Shown here: positions 19,044 through 29,416 of the stretch, in pieces | Layout of the letters: each line of letters starts with the position of its first letter | Position numbering within the stretch: position 1 is the first letter of the stretch | Source of the DNA: Bacillus albus | GTDB lineage: Bacteria > Bacillota > Bacilli > Bacillales > Bacillaceae_G | Direction: 5' to 3' | Length of the DNA: 64,000 nt | Assembly: GCF_001884185.1 (NCBI RefSeq) | Contig: NZ_MAOE01000002.1 | Location: 1-64,000, forward strand | Made by a program: the position numbers and the translations under genes | Notes under the pieces: model-generated | Told to the model about the DNA's origin: nothing | The model's input: the letters and a program-made list of their open reading frames with translations, nothing else | Database searches by the model: none

Positions 19044-19589
19044 ATGGAGCCGCATTATTTTGTAGCAATCACTTTACCAAATCATATAAAAGAAGTGCTG
19101 TCTAACTATAAAGATGAAATGCAGGGAGAATTACCATTTCGTTCATGGGTACATAAAGAAGACTATCATATTACCCTTTCATTTTTAGGGAGTGCGACAG
19201 AGGAACAATTAGAAGGAATACAGAATGGATTACAAACACTTACAGAAACAAAGGAACTATCGTTCAAGTTACAAGGATTTTCAACGTTCGGTATGGAAGA
19301 TAGGCCACGTATTTTTTGGGCGAAGGTAAGTGAGAATCAAGATTTGTTTCCATTACAAAAGCAAGTACACGCTATTTGTGAAGGGAATGGATTTTCTTTA
19401 GAAACGCGCCCGTATCATCCGCATATTACTGTTGCTCGTAAATGGGTAGGAGAAGAAAAATTTAATTTAGAAAGTATAAGGGAAGTGCCTGAAATATCAT
19501 TCCAAGCGGATACGATTACTTTATACGAATCTCACGTGAAAGAAGCGCCGAAGTATAAAGCGATTGCTGAAATAAAATTACAAAAATAG
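19044..19589 (+). CDS. thpR: RNA 2',3'-cyclic phosphodiesterase ThpR (2H superfamily)
   Basis: 181 residues with the two HxT/S motifs that define the 2H phosphoesterases: HITLSFLG near residue 43 and HPHITVAR near residue 135. The family hydrolyses RNA 2',3'-cyclic phosphates to 2'-phosphates and was first known as a 2'-5' RNA ligase. FFALP-like N-terminus (YFVAITLPNHIK). ATG 19044 has AAGGAG nine bases upstream; ATG 19038 has three. The frame stays open up to 18957 but there is no RBS there. B. subtilis YtlP is the counterpart. Confidence 0.9.
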   Translation: MEPHYFVAITLPNHIKEVLSNYKDEMQGELPFRSWVHKEDYHITLSFLGSATEEQLEGIQNGLQTLTETKELSFKLQGFSTFGMEDRPRIFWAKVSENQDLFPLQKQVHAICEGNGFSLETRPYHPHITVARKWVGEEKFNLESIREVPEISFQADTITLYESHVKEAPKYKAIAEIKLQK

Positions 19590-19726
19590 AATGTATGAAA
19601 ACGTTTTTTATACAGGTGAATATACTATAAAGAACAATGTGTTACTGTATAGAGTCTTGCGGATAAGAATAGTCTTATCATTTGCAGCTCGTTTCATTTA
19701 ACTTTAAGAATGATGGTGATTTTTTT

Positions 19727-21868
19727 ATGTTGAAAGTAAAACGTCCATTTGATGCCTATTTAGATGAAATGAATAAAATTACAATTTTGCTCCCACATGC
19801 GTATGGAACAAGCCGGACATTTCGTTTGCAAGAAGGAAGTAACGTGAAAGATTTACCGATTGCTCATACAATTGCGCTTCCGGATGCAACGAAGTATGAG
19901 TGCTTTATAGAAGAGCCGCTAGATGTGGGGAAGTATTATACAGTACGAGATGAACGGAATGAAGAAACAGATTTACAAATAGGTGCTGTTATAAGAACAG
20001 CGATTTTTGATGAAAAGTATTATTACGAAGGTACTGATTTAGGGGCAGTGCACCAAAAGGAAGCAACTACATTTAAAGTATGGGCTCCAACTGCGAGACT
20101 TGCAAAAGTAAGAATTTATAAAAGTGATAAAGAATATATCGATCATGAAATGTATAGAGGAGAAAATGGAGTTTGGACTCATACAATACAGGGCGATTTA
20201 GCCGGAGAAAAGTATACATTTCTTGTTTGTATTAATTTAATATGGAATGAAGCGGTGGATCCTTACGCAAAGTCAGTAACTGTAAATGGGAAGTACGGCA
20301 TTGTTATCGATTTAGAAAAGACAATTGTAACAAAGCGAGAGCAATTACCACCATTACAAGCAATGACAGATGCCATATTGTATGAACTGCATATTCGTGA
20401 TGCCACTATTCATCCGAATAGTGGAGTAAGTAAAAAAGGAACGTATAAAGGTCTAATGGAAGAAGGAACAACAGGGCGAAATGGGACATTGACAGGTTTG
20501 TCTCATATAAAAGATTTAGGTGTTACACATGTTGAATTATTGCCTTTATATTGTTTCGGTGGTGTAGATGAGGCGAATCCTTCCTCTGCCTATAATTGGG
20601 GGTACAATCCATTATATTACAATGCACCAACGGGATATTATGCTACAAATCCCTCTGACCCGTATAACAGGATAATAGAGTGTAAACAGTTAATTGAAAC
20701 ATTTCATGCGCACGGCATTAGAGTGATTATAGATGTTGTATATAATCATGTGTATGAAAGAGAGCTATCATCATTTGAAAAGCTTGTCCCAGGATATTAT
20801 TTTCGTCATGGTGAAAATGGTATGCCTTCCAATGGGACGGGAGTCGGGAATGATATAGCATCTGAACGGAAAATGATGAGGAAATTCATTGTAGAGTCTA
20901 TTTTATATTGGCTTACTGAATACAATGTTGATGGATTCCGATTCGACTTAATGGGAATTTTAGATGTTGATACAATGAATATAATAGAAAAAGAAGTGCG
21001 AAATATAAAACGAGATGCATTGCTATTAGGAGAAGGATGGGATCTACAAACCCCACTTCCTCTAGAGGAAAAAGCAACGCTAAATAATGCAAAGAAAATG
21101 CCGTATATTGCGCAATTTAATGATCAATTTCGTGATGGAATAAAAGGGAGTACCTTTCATATAAATAAGCGTGGTTTTGCATTTGGTGGGCATGTAGACT
21201 GTAATCATTTGCAGTATATAGCAGCAGGAAGCCTTTTGAGTATGAAAGAAACAGGTTTGTTTCTAGAGCCTGTACAAAGCATTAATTATGTAGAATGTCA
21301 TGACAATATGACGATGTGGGATAAACTAATGGGCAGTAATGAAGAGTCAGAAGAGATTTTGAAAAGACGTCACCTGCTAGCGAGTGCAATGGTAATTCTG
21401 TCACAAGGTATACCTTTCTTACATGCTGGGCAAGAGTTTTATCGTACGAAGCAAGGAAATGAAAATAGTTATAATGCAAATGATGAAATTAATCAATTAG
21501 ATTGGGATCAAAAAGAGAAAGAGATAGAGACCGTTAACTATATAAAAGGTTTAATTGCGATTCGTAAAGAGCACGGAGCATTTCGATTACAAAATGCAGA
21601 CCTCATAAAAAAGCACATGACTTTTTTGCAAACATCTCCAGAAGTACTTGCATACTATCTAGAGCATGCAGAATCGCTTGGACCGTGGAAAGAGATTGTC
21701 GTTTTATTTAATAGTGGTTTAGAAGCTAAAACGGTGCAACTTCCGAAAGAAGAAACGTGGCATGTGTTAGTAAACGAAAAGCAAGCAAAAATAGAGCCAA
21801 TTTCTTCATTTAGAGGAAAGGAACTTAGGCTCCCTCCAATTAGCACGTATATATTGACGATAATGTGA
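19727..21868 (+). CDS. amyX: Type I pullulanase AmyX
   Basis: A 713-residue GH13 debranching enzyme that hydrolyses alpha-1,6 links in pullulan and glycogen-like polymers. Order: N-terminal beta-rich domain, CBM48 region (VHQKEATTFKVWAPTARLAKVRIY), pullulanase signature YNWGYNP, conserved region I DVVYNHVY, region II GFRFDLMG (nucleophile Asp), region III LLGEGWD (acid/base Glu), region IV YVECHDN, then the C-terminal domain. No signal peptide, so it is intracellular, fitting glycogen or maltodextrin use. The ATG at 19727 (MLKVKRPFDAYLDE) is the only reasonable start although its RBS, GATGGTGA, is weak; the frame opens upstream at 19682. Confidence 0.95.
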   Translation: MLKVKRPFDAYLDEMNKITILLPHAYGTSRTFRLQEGSNVKDLPIAHTIALPDATKYECFIEEPLDVGKYYTVRDERNEETDLQIGAVIRTAIFDEKYYYEGTDLGAVHQKEATTFKVWAPTARLAKVRIYKSDKEYIDHEMYRGENGVWTHTIQGDLAGEKYTFLVCINLIWNEAVDPYAKSVTVNGKYGIVIDLEKTIVTKREQLPPLQAMTDAILYELHIRDATIHPNSGVSKKGTYKGLMEEGTTGRNGTLTGLSHIKDLGVTHVELLPLYCFGGVDEANPSSAYNWGYNPLYYNAPTGYYATNPSDPYNRIIECKQLIETFHAHGIRVIIDVVYNHVYERELSSFEKLVPGYYFRHGENGMPSNGTGVGNDIASERKMMRKFIVESILYWLTEYNVDGFRFDLMGILDVDTMNIIEKEVRNIKRDALLLGEGWDLQTPLPLEEKATLNNAKKMPYIAQFNDQFRDGIKGSTFHINKRGFAFGGHVDCNHLQYIAAGSLLSMKETGLFLEPVQSINYVECHDNMTMWDKLMGSNEESEEILKRRHLLASAMVILSQGIPFLHAGQEFYRTKQGNENSYNANDEINQLDWDQKEKEIETVNYIKGLIAIRKEHGAFRLQNADLIKKHMTFLQTSPEVLAYYLEHAESLGPWKEIVVLFNSGLEAKTVQLPKEETWHVLVNEKQAKIEPISSFRGKELRLPPISTYILTIM

Positions 21869-22026
21869 CAAATCGCTACTTGACGATGAGAATGTAATAA
21901 ATGTAGAATTGACAAAGGTGACGATTTTGATAAGTTGTCATTCTATGACTGGTTTTGTAAAATAAAATAGAGAGTTTTTGGCTTATGCCAAAATTTCTTT
22001 TCATTTACAGTAAAATATATATGAAT

Positions 22027-22060
22027 CCACAACATGTGTAGAAATGTTGCGGTTTTTCTT
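22027..22060 (+). terminator. Terminator or attenuator between amyX and ytmP
   Basis: CCACAACAT and ATGTTGCGG arms around 8 bases, then TTTTTCTTTT. It is 160 bases after amyX but only about 45 before ytmP, so it may act as an attenuator of ytmP. Confidence 0.65.
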
Positions 22061-22103
22061 TTCATAACTATAAAAGATAAGGATTTGTTAACGGGTAATG
22101 AAT

Positions 22104-22895
22104 ATGGAATGGTTGGAACAATTATTAGGAAAAGAGTGGAGTCTTGTACCGGCTGGTGGAGTAACGGGCGATGCATATATTGCGCAAAACGGACAACAAA
22201 AGTTATTTTTAAAGCGGAATACATCGCCCTTTTTAGCGGTATTGTCAGCAGAAGGAATTGTTCCAAAATTACTTTGGACAAGAAGGGTAACGAACGGTGA
22301 TGTAATTTCTGCTCAAAAATGGCTTCCGGGACAGAAGCTAGAGCCAGAGGATATGAAACTAGAACGTGTTGCGAAACTTTTGAAGAAAATACACTCCTCT
22401 AAAGCGCTTGTACAGATGATTCAAAGACTTGGGAAGCAGCCGCTTCACGCACAAGAGTTATTACAACAATTGCAACTCGTTTTAAGAGGAGATATAAGGG
22501 ATGATGAAACGATTCAGCAAGGTCTTCAATATTTAATGGGTTCATTAAAAGATATTGAATACAATGAATTCGTTGTATGCCATTGTGATGTAAACCATAA
22601 CAACTGGCTATTGTCGGATGAAGATGAGTTGTTTTTAATTGATTGGGATGGAGCTGTAATTGCTGACCCAGCTCTAGACCTTGGTATGTTATTATATTGG
22701 TATATTCCGCGCCACGAGTGGAGTGAGTGGCTCGGTTATTATGATATTGAAATGGATGAATCGCTGCTTAGGCGTATGAGATGGTATGTAATAGCACAAA
22801 CGATTTTGTCTATTCAATGGCATACAACAAAAAAGCAGCAAGCAGAAGCTGAATATTGGCATCAATATTTACAGCAACTACTTGCTTCAGAGTAA
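22104..22895 (+). CDS. ytmP: YtmP-like phosphotransferase (APH/choline kinase fold)
   Basis: A 263-residue protein of the aminoglycoside phosphotransferase/choline kinase fold: Brenner motif VVCHCDVNHNNWLL with catalytic Asp, then LFLIDWDGAVIADPALDLG with the metal-binding Asp. The N-lobe GGVTGDAYIAQNG is the phosphate loop and LFLKRN the ATP lysine. The substrate is unknown; family members phosphorylate small alcohols or sugars. ATG 22104 is eight bases after GGG; ATG 22098 is the alternative. It sits in the conserved order thpR, ytmP, ytzH, trmB. Confidence 0.82.
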   Translation: MEWLEQLLGKEWSLVPAGGVTGDAYIAQNGQQKLFLKRNTSPFLAVLSAEGIVPKLLWTRRVTNGDVISAQKWLPGQKLEPEDMKLERVAKLLKKIHSSKALVQMIQRLGKQPLHAQELLQQLQLVLRGDIRDDETIQQGLQYLMGSLKDIEYNEFVVCHCDVNHNNWLLSDEDELFLIDWDGAVIADPALDLGMLLYWYIPRHEWSEWLGYYDIEMDESLLRRMRWYVIAQTILSIQWHTTKKQQAEAEYWHQYLQQLLASE

Positions 22896-22898
22896 TAC

Positions 22899-23177
22899 TT
22901 AAGAAAAATTGTCCATTCCAGCAATCCACTGAGTAAGCTGTTCTTGATTATTGGAAATATGGTTGTCCAAATTAGAGGAAGATTTACCCGATTGACTATA
23001 AGAATATACATCGTTTAGCATTGCTTTAGCGTCACTACTTACATTATCGTTTGCGAGTAACGATTGAATGAGACGCTCCAATTGCTCGCATTCAGAAACT
23101 GTCCCGCAACAATCACTTTGGTGATTGACTAAAATATCTTTCAGCACTTCTAATTGATGTTGTTGATTAATTGGCAT
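22899..23177 (-). CDS. ytzH: YtzH-like protein
   Basis: A 92-residue, Gln/Ser-rich, soluble helical protein (NQQHQLEVLKDILVNHQSDCCGTVSECEQLERLIQSLL) with two adjacent cysteines and another nearby. It corresponds to B. subtilis YtzH in position (between ytmP and trmB, opposite strand) and size. Function unknown. AAAGGAT precedes the ATG. It converges on ytmP with a 3-base gap, so no terminator separates them. Confidence 0.8.
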   Translation of the reverse strand: MPINQQHQLEVLKDILVNHQSDCCGTVSECEQLERLIQSLLANDNVSSDAKAMLNDVYSYSQSGKSSSNLDNHISNNQEQLTQWIAGMDNFS

Positions 23178-23387
23178 GAACGGATCATCCTTTCGATTGT
23201 TTTTCTCTTTTTAGAAATGTAAGAGAAAAAGCTGTTTCGTCATGGAATGTTTAATGCTGTATGTAGTTTTTATCAAAATGGTACATCTTATACTTGAAAG
23301 AAACGGACCGAGTGCTCGTACGTACTTGGTTTTTTGTTTGGTAGATTGATTAAAAAACAGAAAGAAGGAATTATTCCTTTAAAATAG

Positions 23388-24079
<692 letters not shown>

Positions 24080-24134
24080 GTATCTAAAATAATCAGAATT
24101 TTATGTTAATATTAAAAGGAAAGGGGGATGAAAA

Positions 24135-24989
24135 ATGGAACAGTTACAAATTGGAGATATAAAAGTGACGTGGCTAAAAGGCGGGAATACACATTTAGAC
24201 GGAGGAGCGATGTTTGGTGTCGTGCCGAAAGTACTTTGGTCACGTAAGTATAAACATAATGATACAAATCATATTTATTTACGAACAGATCCGTTACTTT
24301 TGCAAACGAAAGACGGAAATATGCTCATTGATTCTGGAATAGGAAACGGTAAATTGAATGAGAAGATGAAGCGGAATCAAGGTGTAACAGAAGAATCATC
24401 GGTTTATGAATCATTAGAAAAACTAGGATTAAAGCCAGAAGATATTCACTATGTTTTAATGACGCACCTTCATTTTGATCATGCATCTGGTTTAACAAAA
24501 TGGGAAGGTGATCACCTTGTACCAGCGTTTCCGAACGCGAAAGTTTACGTAAGTGAAACAGAGTGGAATGAAATGAGGAACCCAAATATTAGATCACGTA
24601 ATACATATTGGAAGGAAAATTGGGAGCCGATTGTAGATCAAGTTGTTACATTCCAGCAAGAAATAGAAATTACAGATGAAATAAAAATGGCGCATACAGG
24701 TGGTCATAGTGATGGACATGCAGTTATTGCTTTAGAAAGCCAAGGGGAAACGATGCTTCATTTAGCAGACCTATTGCCGACGCACGCACATCAAAATGTA
24801 CTATGGGTAATGGCATACGATGATTATCCAATGACATCGATTGAAAATAAGCAAAAGTGGATGGAGTACGGCGCTAAAAAAGGAGCATGGTTTACTTTTT
24901 ATCATGACGCATATTACCGTGCAGTAAAGTGGAATGAGGAAGGGCATATTGTAAAAAAAATAGAGCGGAAAACGAGTATAGAAGCATAA
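24135..24989 (+). CDS. ytnP: YtnP-like metallo-beta-lactamase-fold lactonase
   Basis: 284 residues with the MBL metal motif [12 protein letters not shown], upstream NMLIDSGIG, then a metal His in TGGHSDGHA and a metal Asp in [11 protein letters not shown]. The B. subtilis orthologue YtnP is a quorum-quenching lactonase active on N-acyl homoserine lactone-type signals and reported to interfere with Streptomyces signalling. The natural substrate here is not shown by sequence. It follows trmB (ytmQ) as in B. subtilis. GGGGGATG lies before the ATG. Confidence 0.88.
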   Translation: MEQLQIGDIKVTWLKGGNTHLDGGAMFGVVPKVLWSRKYKHNDTNHIYLRTDPLLLQTKDGNMLIDSGIGNGKLNEKMKRNQGVTEESSVYESLEKLGLKPEDIHYVLMTHLHFDHASGLTKWEGDHLVPAFPNAKVYVSETEWNEMRNPNIRSRNTYWKENWEPIVDQVVTFQQEIEITDEIKMAHTGGHSDGHAVIALESQGETMLHLADLLPTHAHQNVLWVMAYDDYPMTSIENKQKWMEYGAKKGAWFTFYHDAYYRAVKWNEEGHIVKKIERKTSIEA

Positions 24990-24991
24990 AA

Positions 24992-25036
24992 ATGGGAGGG
25001 TGTTCCAGCAATCTGTTGGAGCAGTCTCCTTTTTAG
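24992..25036 (+). terminator. Terminator of ytnP
   Basis: GGGAGG...TTCCAGCAA and its partner TTGGAG...TCTCC form a long imperfect hairpin, then TTTTT. Confidence 0.75.
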
Positions 25037-25043
25037 TGTCATT

Positions 25044-25127
25044 TTTGTCAGTAAGTCGATATATTTGAAAAATCGCTGATATAAACTGAGTTGCGCCGAT
25101 AAATTTAGAAAATCGCCGATATAATTT
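25044..25127 (+). repeat. GATATA-phased intergenic repeat, full copy b
   Basis: Motifs at 25058 (GATATA), 25078 (GATATA), 25098 (GATAAA) and 25118 (GATATA) are spaced exactly 20 bp. Alternate spacers are of the AAAAATCGC type and the GAGTTGCG type. The leader TTGTCAGTAAGTC precedes the first motif, as in copies c and d. Confidence 0.75.
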
Positions 25128-25182
25128 CAATTCCTATCCACAATAAAAAAATAAGAGGTTCACCTAATGGGAACCCTCCTTT

Positions 25183-25494
25183 TTATGCTGCTATAACCTC
25201 TAAAACAGTACCTGTTTTAGCATCAACTAAAAATTCAAATCGTTCTTGTATATCATTTAACATCGTTGTAAGACCGCCGCGATAAACTTCGTATGCGACA
25301 TCATATTTTTCAAATGTCTCTGGAACCATATGTACCCAAGAGCCAGTAATTTCACCTTTATGACTTAATGCTTGTTTCACCATTTTCAATGCTTTTTCTG
25401 AAGAAATATGGGATTGTTCTTGTACTTTGTTTGCAACGAAATAACCAGCTGCGAAACCAACGCCAAGACCTGCTACTAAACCTTTCCAGCTCAT
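25183..25494 (-). CDS. PepSY-domain small protein (YtzB-like)
   Basis: 103 residues: a Gly/Ala-rich N-terminal membrane segment (GLVAGLGVGFAAGYFVANKV), then a PepSY-like domain (HISSEKALKMVKQALSHKGEITGSWV ... VDAKTGTVLEVIAA). PepSY domains are thought to modulate peptidases or sense cell-surface conditions. It is next to the M42 peptidase gene on the opposite strand, as B. subtilis ytzB is next to ytoP. The ATG is preceded by GAGGTGA. The function is not known. Confidence 0.75.
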   Translation of the reverse strand: MSWKGLVAGLGVGFAAGYFVANKVQEQSHISSEKALKMVKQALSHKGEITGSWVHMVPETFEKYDVAYEVYRGGLTTMLNDIQERFEFLVDAKTGTVLEVIAA

Positions 25495-25642
25495 ATCTTC
25501 ACCTCAATTCTATAAAATAAAAATAGTGTACCGATAATAATTATAAAGCAAATACAGCTAAAAAAGAAGAAACTAGAAACATTTCGAAAATTTCGTTACA
25601 ATAAAAGAGGTATTCTACTAAGGTTTGAAAGAAGGGGACTTC

Positions 25643-26716
25643 GTGAATAAAGAGACATTACAATTATTTCGTACGTTAACAGAATTACAAGGTGCATCAG
25701 GTTTTGAGCATGATGTACGCCGTTTTATGAAGCAAGAATTAAGCAAATATGCGGATGAAATTGTACAAGACGGTTTAGGTAGCGTATTTGGTCTGAAAAA
25801 AGGGGACGAAACTGGCCCACGTGTTCTCGTAGCAGGTCATATGGATGAAGTAGGTTTCATGGTTACGCAAATTACGAAAAACGGGATGCTTCGTTTTCAA
25901 ACGTTAGGCGGCTGGTGGAGCCAAGTACTGTTAGCGCAACGTGTACAAGTTATGACGAAGAATGGTCCTGTTGTTGGGGTTGTTGGTTCTATTCCTCCTC
26001 ACTTATTAAGTGACGCGCAACGTGCAAAACCGATGGATATAAAAAATATGTTAATTGATATAGGTGCAGATAGCTATGAAGATGCGATTGAAATTGGTGT
26101 AAAACCAGGACAACAAATCGTGCCAATCTGTCCGTTTACGCCGATGGCAAACGAAAAGAAAATTATGGCGAAAGCTTGGGACAACCGTTACGGATGTGGC
26201 CTTGCAATCGAATTACTAAAAGAATTAAAAGACGAAACATTACCAAACACATTATACTCTGGTGCGACTGTACAAGAAGAAGTAGGTCTGCGCGGTGCAC
26301 AAACTGCTGCGAATATGATTCAACCAGACATTTTCTATGCGCTTGATGCAAGTCCAGCGAATGATGCATCTGGTGACAAAACGCAGTTCGGTCAATTAGG
26401 AAAAGGTGCTCTTCTTCGTATTTATGACCGCACGATGGTAACACATAGAGGAATGCGCGAATTCATTTTAGATACAGCAGAAACACACAACATTCCGTAC
26501 CAATACTTTATTTCACAAGGTGGTACAGATGCGGGCCGTGTACATACAAGTAACTCAGGTATCCCATCAGCAGTAATTGGTGTTTGCGCACGCTACATTC
26601 ATACACATGCTTCTATTTTACATGTTGATGACTATGCGGCAGCGAAAGAACTCATTACGAAGCTTGTAAGAGCAACGGATAAAACGACGTTAGAAACAAT
26701 TAAGAATAACGCGTAA
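25643..26716 (+). CDS. ytoP: M42-family aminopeptidase YtoP
   Basis: A 357-residue co-catalytic metallopeptidase of the M42 (glutamyl/deblocking aminopeptidase) family. Metal and catalytic motifs: [51 protein letters not shown] and [33 protein letters not shown]. Such enzymes form large dodecameric particles in the cytosol and trim peptides. GTG 25643 is chosen, with GAAGGGG six bases upstream; the frame begins at TTG 25625 but that codon lies before the RBS. Confidence 0.93.
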   Translation: MNKETLQLFRTLTELQGASGFEHDVRRFMKQELSKYADEIVQDGLGSVFGLKKGDETGPRVLVAGHMDEVGFMVTQITKNGMLRFQTLGGWWSQVLLAQRVQVMTKNGPVVGVVGSIPPHLLSDAQRAKPMDIKNMLIDIGADSYEDAIEIGVKPGQQIVPICPFTPMANEKKIMAKAWDNRYGCGLAIELLKELKDETLPNTLYSGATVQEEVGLRGAQTAANMIQPDIFYALDASPANDASGDKTQFGQLGKGALLRIYDRTMVTHRGMREFILDTAETHNIPYQYFISQGGTDAGRVHTSNSGIPSAVIGVCARYIHTHASILHVDDYAAAKELITKLVRATDKTTLETIKNNA

Positions 26717-26720
26717 GGAG

Positions 26721-26746
26721 GAAGGGTGAAAAACCCTTCTTTTTTA
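26721..26746 (+). terminator. Terminator of ytoP
   Basis: GAAGGGT and ACCCTTC arms with an AAAA loop, then six T residues. Confidence 0.9.
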
Positions 26747-26748
26747 GG

Positions 26749-26940
26749 TTGAATAGATGACCCATCCATGTGTGGAAGCGGTTAGTGCCTAATTGATTCT
26801 CGCGTGAGGTATTAAAACCCGGGGTAGGAAGTGAGAGGAAGGCTGCATTTTAAGTTCGAATACAGCAATGGTGAGGGAATCCGTCTTCTCTTTTAGTTAG
26901 AAGAGATGACCTAGCGGTGTGTGGTGGCGGTGCTCCCATG
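26749..26940. repeat. GC-richer intergenic element bounded by imperfect direct repeats
   Basis: After the ytoP terminator the composition becomes GC-richer than its surroundings. A block reading AATAGATGACC...TGTGTGG..GCGGT at about 26752-26781 recurs as AAGAGATGACC...TGTGTGG..GCGGT at about 26901-26931, 149 bp apart. GAAGAC-like inverted stretch CTTCTCTTTTAGTTAGAAGAG (26885-26905) forms a hairpin within the second half. No open frame with an RBS is seen. It may be a B. cereus-group repeat family or a structured RNA. Confidence 0.5.
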
Positions 26941-26995
26941 TATAAAGAATAACTTGATTAAAGTAAGATGATGAATTTTTTTAGAGGTGAACGAA

Positions 26996-27505
26996 ATGAA
27001 AGTAGTAGTTGGATCGAAGAATAAAACGAAGGTTGGAGCTGTGGAGAAGGTTTGGAAAGATGCTGAAATTACATCTCTTTCTGTTCCTTCAGGAGTAGCA
27101 AACCAGCCGTTTTCGGATGAAGAGACGATGCAAGGAGCGGTTAATAGAGCGAAGCGAGCGTTGCAAGAAGGAAAAGCTCAAATCGGTATTGGGTTAGAAG
27201 GCGGCGTAATGAAAACAGAGCACGGTTTATTTATGTGTAACTGGGGCGCGTTAGCAACAAGTGACGGGAAAACATTCGTTGCAGGCGGGGCGCGTATTAA
27301 GTTACCAGATGACTTTTTAGCACCTCTTGAAGATGGCAAAGAGTTAAGTGAAGTGATGGAAGAGTTTGTACAGAGAAAAGATATTCGTAGTCACGAAGGT
27401 GCGATCGGTATTTTTACGGATGATTATGTCGACCGTACGGAATTATTTGTACACGTTGTTAAGTTACTTGTTGGGCAATATAAGTATGACGAAAAGCAAG
27501 CATAA
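26996..27505 (+). CDS. DUF84-family non-canonical purine NTP phosphatase
   Basis: 169 residues: VVVGSKNKTKVGAVEKVW at the N-terminus and IGIGLEGGVMKTEHGLFMCNWGALAT in the middle are hallmarks of the inosine/xanthosine triphosphatase family (YjjX type), which removes damaged purine triphosphates from the nucleotide pool. The C-terminus VQRKDIRSHEGAIGIFTDDYVDRTELF holds further active-site residues. ATG 26996 has AGAGGTGA five bases upstream. It lies in the ytoP-ytpP interval and is followed after about 80 bases by ytpP. Confidence 0.87.
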   Translation: MKVVVGSKNKTKVGAVEKVWKDAEITSLSVPSGVANQPFSDEETMQGAVNRAKRALQEGKAQIGIGLEGGVMKTEHGLFMCNWGALATSDGKTFVAGGARIKLPDDFLAPLEDGKELSEVMEEFVQRKDIRSHEGAIGIFTDDYVDRTELFVHVVKLLVGQYKYDEKQA

Positions 27506-27588
27506 ACCTTGCACCATGCGCGATGTATGGTAGTATAAAAGAAAGATTATAACATGAAAAAATGCACTCGTTAGAGGAGGAAATATAG

Positions 27589-27903
27589 ATGAAATCATTA
27601 GAAAGCATGGAGCAATTCCAACAATTAAAAAATGAAGAGAATGTAGTCTTTATGTTCTCAGCGGAATGGTGCCCAGACTGCCGTTTTGTAGACCCATTTA
27701 TGCCAGAAGTAGAAGAGAAATATAGTGATTTCTCATTTTACTATGTAGATCGTGATGAGTTTATTGATCTATGCGTGAAATTAGACGTATTTGGCATTCC
27801 GAGCTTTGTAGCGTACAATAAAGGTGAAGAAACAGGTCGCTATGTAAACAAAGATCGTAAAACACAAGAACAAATCGAAGAGTTCATTGAAGGTTTAAAA
27901 TAA
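27589..27903 (+). CDS. ytpP: Thioredoxin-like protein YtpP
   Basis: 104 residues with a thioredoxin fold and a CPDC active site in VVFMFSAEWCPDCRFVDPFMPEV, and the cis-proline GIPSFVAYN. It should be a cytosolic thiol-disulfide protein; the CPDC pair differs from the CGPC of TrxA, so reducing power and partners may differ. AGAGGAGG lies before the ATG. First gene of the conserved ytpP-ytpQ-ytpR cluster; a hairpin separates it from ytpQ. Confidence 0.92.
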   Translation: MKSLESMEQFQQLKNEENVVFMFSAEWCPDCRFVDPFMPEVEEKYSDFSFYYVDRDEFIDLCVKLDVFGIPSFVAYNKGEETGRYVNKDRKTQEQIEEFIEGLK

Positions 27904-27930
27904 GGCAATTTGCCAATTGAATTGTAAAAC

Positions 27931-27963
27931 AACCTCTACCTTCGCGGGGGAGGTTATTTTTTT
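27931..27963 (+). terminator. Terminator between ytpP and ytpQ
   Basis: AACCTC and GAGGTT arms around a 13-base loop, then a T run. Confidence 0.78.
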
Positions 27964-27981
27964 GGAAGGGAGGAAAAAGAG

Positions 27982-28794
27982 ATGAAGATGACAAGTAAAA
28001 AGATGAAAGACGAGTTAATGAAGAAATTATCTCGCCCGGAATGGGACTTTCAGTATGATAGCGAGAAAGAAGTTCTACGTATAGAACAGAAAGACTCGAA
28101 AAAAGGTATTAACGTATCGCTTCCAGGAGTTGTAGCAAAATGGGAAGTGAATAAAGAAAAGGCGGTTGAAGAGGTTGCCTATTACGTACAAGAAGCGTTA
28201 ATTGCGATGCATAAAGAAGAAAATAGCGCGGCGAAAATTTTACCTGTTATTCGCTCTACTTCTTTCCCGAAACAAGCAGAAGAAGGAAATCCGTTCATTA
28301 TGACGGATCATACGGCGGAAACACGTATTTACTATGCGCTAGATTCGAATAAAACATATCGTTTAATTGATGAGCGTTTATTACAAAAATTAGGACTTAC
28401 AGAGCAACAAGTGAGTGAAATGGCATTATTCAACGCTCGCTCATTAGGTTATGAATTTAAACAAGACACTGTAGCAGGTAATACATTCTACTTTTTAAAC
28501 ACAAATGATGGGTATGATGCGACGCGTATTTTAAACGAATCATTACTACAATCGATGCGTGAAAAGATTTCTGGTGACATGGTTGTTGCTGTTCCTCACC
28601 AAGATGTATTAATTATTGCTGATATCGTCAACGAAATCGGTTATGATATTATTGCACAAATGACAATGAAATTTTTTGCCGAAGGGCATGTTCCGATTAC
28701 ATCACTTTCATTCGTATATGAAGATGGGGACTTTGAACCAATCTTTATTTTAGCGAAAAATCGGAAGAAGACAGATGGAAAAGAGAAAGGATGA
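27982..28794 (+). CDS. ytpQ: DUF1444-family protein YtpQ
   Basis: 270 residues of the DUF1444 family, known from B. subtilis YtpQ; no biochemical role is established. N-terminal segment [30 protein letters not shown], no signal peptide or membrane helix. The ATG at 27982 is eight bases after GGAGG; an in-frame ATG at 27988 is possible. The end overlaps the longer possible start of ytpR, so the two genes are probably co-translated. Confidence 0.88.
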   Translation: MKMTSKKMKDELMKKLSRPEWDFQYDSEKEVLRIEQKDSKKGINVSLPGVVAKWEVNKEKAVEEVAYYVQEALIAMHKEENSAAKILPVIRSTSFPKQAEEGNPFIMTDHTAETRIYYALDSNKTYRLIDERLLQKLGLTEQQVSEMALFNARSLGYEFKQDTVAGNTFYFLNTNDGYDATRILNESLLQSMREKISGDMVVAVPHQDVLIIADIVNEIGYDIIAQMTMKFFAEGHVPITSLSFVYEDGDFEPIFILAKNRKKTDGKEKG

Positions 28795-28799
28795 ACGAA

Positions 28800-29405
28800 G
28801 TGAACGTTTTTTACAACCTTGAAGGAATTGGTGACACTCTAATTGTTGCCTTACAAGATATTACTTTAGAGAACCGTACTTTTGATCGCAAAGGAGATGT
28901 TGCACGCGTATACGATCGTGAAAGCAACGAGACAGCAGGATTCAACATCTTTAATGCATCTTCTTACTTAGAAGTAAAAGAAACAGGTAACCTAACATTA
29001 ACGAAAGAACTAGTAGAAAAAATTAACGAAATTTTAGCGAAGAACGGCTTTGAAGAGACAGTAGAAGCAGATCTTTCTCCGAAATTTGTTGTAGGCTATG
29101 TAGCTGAAAAAGAGAAGCATCCAAATGCTGATAAGTTAAACATCTGTAAAGTAGAAATCGGTACAGAAACATTACAAATCGTATGTGGCGCACCGAACGT
29201 TGATGCAGGACAAAAAGTTGTCGTTGCAAAAATCGGCGCTGTAATGCCAAGCGGTATGCTAATTAAACCAGCTGAACTTCGCGGAGTTCCTTCTTCTGGA
29301 ATGATTTGCTCAGCGCGTGAATTAGAGCTTCCAGACGCTCCACAAGAAAAAGGCATTCTTGTATTAGAAGATAGCTTTGAAGTTGGACAAGAGTTTAAAT
29401 TTTAA
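28800..29405 (+). CDS. ytpR: YtpR-like protein with EMAP/tRNA-binding domain
   Basis: 201 residues, the length of B. subtilis YtpR. The C-terminal half is an OB-fold tRNA-binding domain: VVGYVAEKEKHPNADKLNICKVEIG, QIVCGAPNVDAGQKVVVAKIGAVMPSG and MICSARELELPDAPQEKGILVL, as in PheT N-terminal and Arc1p domains. The N-terminal ~90 residues are a YtpR-specific domain. Likely a tRNA or structured-RNA binder in the cytosol. GTG 28800 has AAAGGA upstream at a normal distance; ATG 28791 directly abuts the RBS. Confidence 0.9.
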   Translation: MNVFYNLEGIGDTLIVALQDITLENRTFDRKGDVARVYDRESNETAGFNIFNASSYLEVKETGNLTLTKELVEKINEILAKNGFEETVEADLSPKFVVGYVAEKEKHPNADKLNICKVEIGTETLQIVCGAPNVDAGQKVVVAKIGAVMPSGMLIKPAELRGVPSSGMICSARELELPDAPQEKGILVLEDSFEVGQEFKF

Positions 29406-29416
29406 TTGATGTAAGA

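Noticed and set aside
24801-25130. Minus-strand frame overlapping ytnP and GATATA copy b
   Set aside because: It covers repeat sequence and the ytnP 3' end; a similar IYQRFSKY-like peptide arises from copy c, so it is the repeat that is shared, not a protein.
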